A stretch of DNA of 64,000 bases, from positions 372,001-436,000 of the forward strand of contig JAYZUZ010000011.1 in the NCBI GenBank assembly GCA_036156195.1, in the 5' to 3' direction. Below, piece after piece: positions 60,949 to 64,000 of this stretch (within the stretch, counting starts at the first letter, position 1; every line of letters starts with the position of its first letter). The notes beneath the pieces were generated by a model. That model was not told the origin of the DNA. It saw only the letters and a program-made list of their open reading frames with translations, and did no database searches. The stretch is from Abyssibacter sp036156195. GTDB lineage: Bacteria; Pseudomonadota; Gammaproteobacteria; Nevskiales; OUC007. A program made the translations under genes and the position numbers.

Positions 60949-62913
60949 ATGACGTGTCCGCGGAAAAACCGGCTTGTACGGCAACTGATTGGAGTGGCCG
61001 TGGCGGCCGCGATGGCACTGCCCGTGACCGCGCTGGCGGTGAGCGAGGCGGACCGACAAGCCTTCGCGCAAGCCTTGGAGGCCATCGAATCCGGCGACCG
61101 CACCACCCTGCCCACGGACCTGGCCGGCCACCCGCTTTATCCCTATCTCGAATCCAGATTGCTGCGCCGCCAGATCTGGAAGAACCCCGGCGACGCCACT
61201 GATCTTGCGATCATCGACTGGCTGGATCGCCACGGGCAGCTTCCGCTCGCCGACGACTTTCGCGCCGACTGGTTGATGAGCCTGCCCAAGCGCGGCGAGT
61301 GGGCGCGGCTGCACGCGCACTACCAGCCCACCAGCCGTGGCACGCTCAACTGCCACTATCTGCATGCCCGCATCCGTCTGGAACCCAAGCCGGCTGTGCT
61401 AGCCGATGCCCGTGCGCAGTATGTGGTGGGCAAGAGTCAGCCGGATGCCTGCGACCCCGTCTTCGAGTGGCTGGAAGATGAGGGTGAACTGACGGTCGAG
61501 ATGCTGCGCAAGCGGATCATGCTGGCCATCGACGCCGGCCAGCCGGGCCTGGTCCGCTACCTCATCAAGCAACTGCCGGCCAAAGACAGCACCCGGGGCT
61601 TCGCCAATAGCTGGCTGGAAATGCGTCAGGGATCTGCCCGGTACCTGGGCAAGGTCATCCGCAGCGGCCGGCTGCCGCAGGCGGACGAGCCCATCGTGGC
61701 CGAAGCCTTTAATCGCCTCTCCCGTTTTGATTCCGCACGCGCCTGGGATGAAATCGTCGCCTTCTCGCAGGTCTTCGAAGACCGCAAGACGCTCATTACC
61801 CGGGCCCGACGGGACATCGCACTGGGGCTGGCCTACGACCGCGATGCCCGCGCCATCCCGATGTTCCGCTCCGTGCCCACGGCCATTCTTGGGCCATCCT
61901 CGCGTGAATGGCGTGTGCGCTCGGCCCTGTACTACCAGGACTGGGACCAGGCACGCCACTGGATACTCGAGATGCCCGAGGACCAACGCGAGTCCGAAAC
62001 CTGGCAGTACTGGCTGGCACGCGCCGAGGCGGCCACCGGGCATGCAGCCGAGGCACGCAATCGGTTTCGCAAGGTCGCGCAGGAACGCAGCTACTACGGC
62101 TACCTCGCCGCAGACCAGCTCGACCTGCCCTACGCGATGAACCATGTCAGGACGCCGGTCGATGCCGCGGCGCAGGCGCGATTCCGCGATCTCGCCGGCA
62201 CACTGCGCGCGCGGGAGTGGTGGCTCATCGACCGCCCGCGCGAAGCCCGACAGGAATGGAAAGCCGTTACCAAAGATCTGCAGCGCCAGGATTTGATGCA
62301 GGCCGCGCTGATCGCCCACAGCTGGGGTTGGCACGAGCAGGCCATTATTACGCTGGCGCAGTCCAAGTACTGGTCCGACCTCGACGTGCGTTACCCACTG
62401 CCCTATAGCGGCAACGTCATCCGCCTGGCGAGCGAGTTCGGTATCACCCCGGAAGACATCTGGTCGATTACGCGCTCAGAAAGCCTGTTCGCCCGGGATG
62501 CCCGCTCCTATGCCGGTGCACGCGGACTGATGCAGCTCATGCCCGCCACGGCACGCGAAGTCGCCCGCAAGGACGGTCTGCGCTACGGAGGTGTCGATGA
62601 TCTCTACGATCCGGACATCAATCTACGCCTGGGCACGCGCTATCTGGCGCAGTTGCTGGAACGCTACGACGGCAGCCTTGCCCTGGCTGCGGCGGCATAT
62701 AACGCCGGCCCGCACCGCGTTGACCGCTGGAAGCCCGACTACCCCATCGAAACCGCAATCTGGGCGGAGAATATCCCCTTCAACGCCACGCGGGACTATG
62801 TCCAGAAAGTCCTGAAGCACGCCACCGGTTTCCACTGGCAGCGCACCGGCCACCCGATGCGTGTGAGCCTGCGCCTCGGCGATATCGAAGCCGAGACCGA
62901 GGTCGCTGAGTGA
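60949..62913 (+). CDS. slt: soluble lytic murein transglycosylase (Slt70-like)
   Basis: A 654-aa periplasmic enzyme. A basic N-terminal signal sequence (~1-32) is followed by an alpha-superhelical U/L domain (~35-480) and the SLT catalytic domain (~490-640) with the Glu in SITRSESLF and the motifs GARGLMQLMPATA and AAYNAGPHRVDRW. It cleaves MurNAc-GlcNAc to 1,6-anhydro products. Its TGA overlaps the GTG of cca (GTGA). Confidence 0.95.
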   Translation: MTCPRKNRLVRQLIGVAVAAAMALPVTALAVSEADRQAFAQALEAIESGDRTTLPTDLAGHPLYPYLESRLLRRQIWKNPGDATDLAIIDWLDRHGQLPLADDFRADWLMSLPKRGEWARLHAHYQPTSRGTLNCHYLHARIRLEPKPAVLADARAQYVVGKSQPDACDPVFEWLEDEGELTVEMLRKRIMLAIDAGQPGLVRYLIKQLPAKDSTRGFANSWLEMRQGSARYLGKVIRSGRLPQADEPIVAEAFNRLSRFDSARAWDEIVAFSQVFEDRKTLITRARRDIALGLAYDRDARAIPMFRSVPTAILGPSSREWRVRSALYYQDWDQARHWILEMPEDQRESETWQYWLARAEAATGHAAEARNRFRKVAQERSYYGYLAADQLDLPYAMNHVRTPVDAAAQARFRDLAGTLRAREWWLIDRPREARQEWKAVTKDLQRQDLMQAALIAHSWGWHEQAIITLAQSKYWSDLDVRYPLPYSGNVIRLASEFGITPEDIWSITRSESLFARDARSYAGARGLMQLMPATAREVARKDGLRYGGVDDLYDPDINLRLGTRYLAQLLERYDGSLALAAAAYNAGPHRVDRWKPDYPIETAIWAENIPFNATRDYVQKVLKHATGFHWQRTGHPMRVSLRLGDIEAETEVAE

Positions 62914-64000
62914 GTCAAACCTGGCTGGTCGGCGGCGCCGTCCGTGATGCGCTGCTAGGCCGCCCGGTGCACGAGCGCGACTGGGTGGTCGTGGGCAGCA
63001 CGCCCGAGGCGCTGTTGGCCCAGGGCTATCGTCCCGTTGGCAAGGATTTCCCGGTGTTTCTCCATCCTGAGACACAGGAGGAGTACGCGCTGGCGCGCAC
63101 CGAGCGCAAGTCCGGCCGGGGGTACCGCGGCTTTGAATTTCACGCCGCACCCGACGTGACGCTGGAAGAGGACCTGCGCCGCCGAGACTTCACCGTCAAT
63201 GCCATTGCCCAGGCGCAGGACGGTCAGCGTGTCGACCCCTATGGCGGCGAAGCCGATCTTCAAGCCCGCATCCTGCGGCATGTATCCCCCGCGTTTGTCG
63301 AAGACCCGCTGCGCGTGCTGCGCGCCGCCCGCTTCATGGCGGAGCTCGCCACCTGGGACTTTCAGGTGGCCGACGAGACGCTGGAAGTCATGCGCCAGCT
63401 CAGCGCCAGCGGCGAGCTGGAAACCCTGGCCGCCGAGCGACTGTGGCAGGAAACCCGGCGTGCCCTGATGTCACCGGCACCACAGCGCTACTTTGAGACG
63501 CTGCGTGACTGCGGCGCCCTGGCCGTGCTGTTTCCCGAAGTCGACGCCCTGTTCGGCGTGCCGCAACCCCCGAAACACCACCCGGAGATCGACTGCGGCG
63601 TCCACTTGATGATGGTGCTGGCGCAGTCTGCCCGGCTGGACCACCCGCTGGAAGTCCGCTTCGCCGCCCTCTGCCACGATCTCGGCAAAGGCATTACACC
63701 GGCGGACGTACTGCCCAGCCACCGCGGCCACGAAGCCGCCGGCGTACCGCTCACGCGACAGCTGTGCGAACGCCTCAAGGTGCCCAATACCTGCCGGGAT
63801 CTGGCGGTGCTGGTGACGCGCGAACACCTCAATGCACACCGCGCCCTTGAACTACGCCCCGACACCGTCCTGCGCCTGCTCGAACGTCTTGATGCCTTTC
63901 GCCGACCGGAGCGGGTCGAGCAGTTCATGCAAGCCTGCGAAGCCGATGCACGTGGCCGCACCGGCTTCGAGGACAGGGACTACCCCCAGGCGGCCTACCT
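62910..64000 (+). CDS. cca: multifunctional CCA-adding enzyme (3' truncated by window end)
   Basis: A GTG-started frame open for 363 codons to the edge. The nucleotidyltransferase head has LVGGAVRDALLGRPVHERDW with ERD in place of the E. coli DRD (Glu22, Asp24), then KDFPVFLHPETQEEYALART, and the EDLRRRDFTVNA motif. The HD phosphohydrolase domain has LCHDLGKGI and HRGHEAAG. The sequence reaches the region equal to DVRGRTGFES of E. coli, so only the last tail is missing. Co-translated with slt. Confidence 0.93.
   Translation, partial: MSQTWLVGGAVRDALLGRPVHERDWVVVGSTPEALLAQGYRPVGKDFPVFLHPETQEEYALARTERKSGRGYRGFEFHAAPDVTLEEDLRRRDFTVNAIAQAQDGQRVDPYGGEADLQARILRHVSPAFVEDPLRVLRAARFMAELATWDFQVADETLEVMRQLSASGELETLAAERLWQETRRALMSPAPQRYFETLRDCGALAVLFPEVDALFGVPQPPKHHPEIDCGVHLMMVLAQSARLDHPLEVRFAALCHDLGKGITPADVLPSHRGHEAAGVPLTRQLCERLKVPNTCRDLAVLVTREHLNAHRALELRPDTVLRLLERLDAFRRPERVEQFMQACEADARGRTGFEDRDYPQAAY

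Noticed and set aside
62910..63000. Inactivating change in the CCA enzyme (ERD instead of DRD)
   Set aside because: Glu is a conservative carboxylate in the metal site and the rest of the enzyme is well preserved, so loss of function is not supported.

Overview
The window is GC-rich, densely packed chromosomal DNA of a gammaproteobacterium. The evidence is gene content and synteny. Present are ftsYEX-rpoH, a complete aa3-type cytochrome c oxidase cluster with CtaA, CtaB, CtaG, SURF1 and DUF2909, comF divergent from bioB, a Fur-type iron uptake operon, KefB, TypA/BipA, UbiA and CCA-adding enzyme. I cannot name a genus. An environmental, probably aquatic lineage fits the many secreted lipoproteins and the AbgT and SulP transporters. 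I saw no rRNA, tRNA, insertion sequence, prophage or CRISPR array.

Layout. 1-7331: a truncated gene, a KefB-type antiporter coupled to an L,D-transpeptidase, a GNAT, lipoproteins, a LON-domain protein and a von Willebrand lipoprotein. 7414-11215: a Fur-box-controlled Fe(III) ABC importer (fbpABC type). 11170-12573: a Popeye-like cNMP-binding membrane protein, a small lipoprotein and a 487-bp non-coding gap. 12574-18887: a chain of overlapping genes thiD-thiE-hemL-ftsY, then ftsEX and rpoH with a terminator. 19160-31448, mostly minus strand: biotin genes bioB-bioF-bioD run by overlaps through a DUF2244 gene into coxB-coxA-(32-aa protein)-ctaG-coxC, followed by SURF1, a SCO-like protein, ctaA and ctaB. 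This places heme A synthesis, copper insertion and oxidase subunits together. A BirA-like operator lies between bioB and comF.

31466-39564: comF, an AbgT transporter, an S9 peptidase, a lipoprotein and a lipoprotein subtilase. 39672-43802: a compact convergent four-gene set consisting of a heme-oxygenase-like di-iron oxidase, a methyltransferase, a carrier-protein/hydrolase fusion and an adenylation enzyme. I read it as a candidate small-molecule pathway and the most interesting item here. 44092-64000: ubiA, DUF4197, typA, a GAF-GGDEF diguanylate cyclase, TfoX-N, SulP with a structured leader, an amidohydrolase, a large lipoprotein, a GNAT, a GH5-like lipoprotein, a protein with two usher-N-like repeats, DUF1499, a peptidoglycan-binding lipoprotein with two long repeats, TauE, Slt and a cca gene running off the end.

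Several real genes use GTG or TTG starts chosen by Shine-Dalgarno spacing or 4-nt stop/start overlaps. Start positions below are my choices and are explained where they matter.
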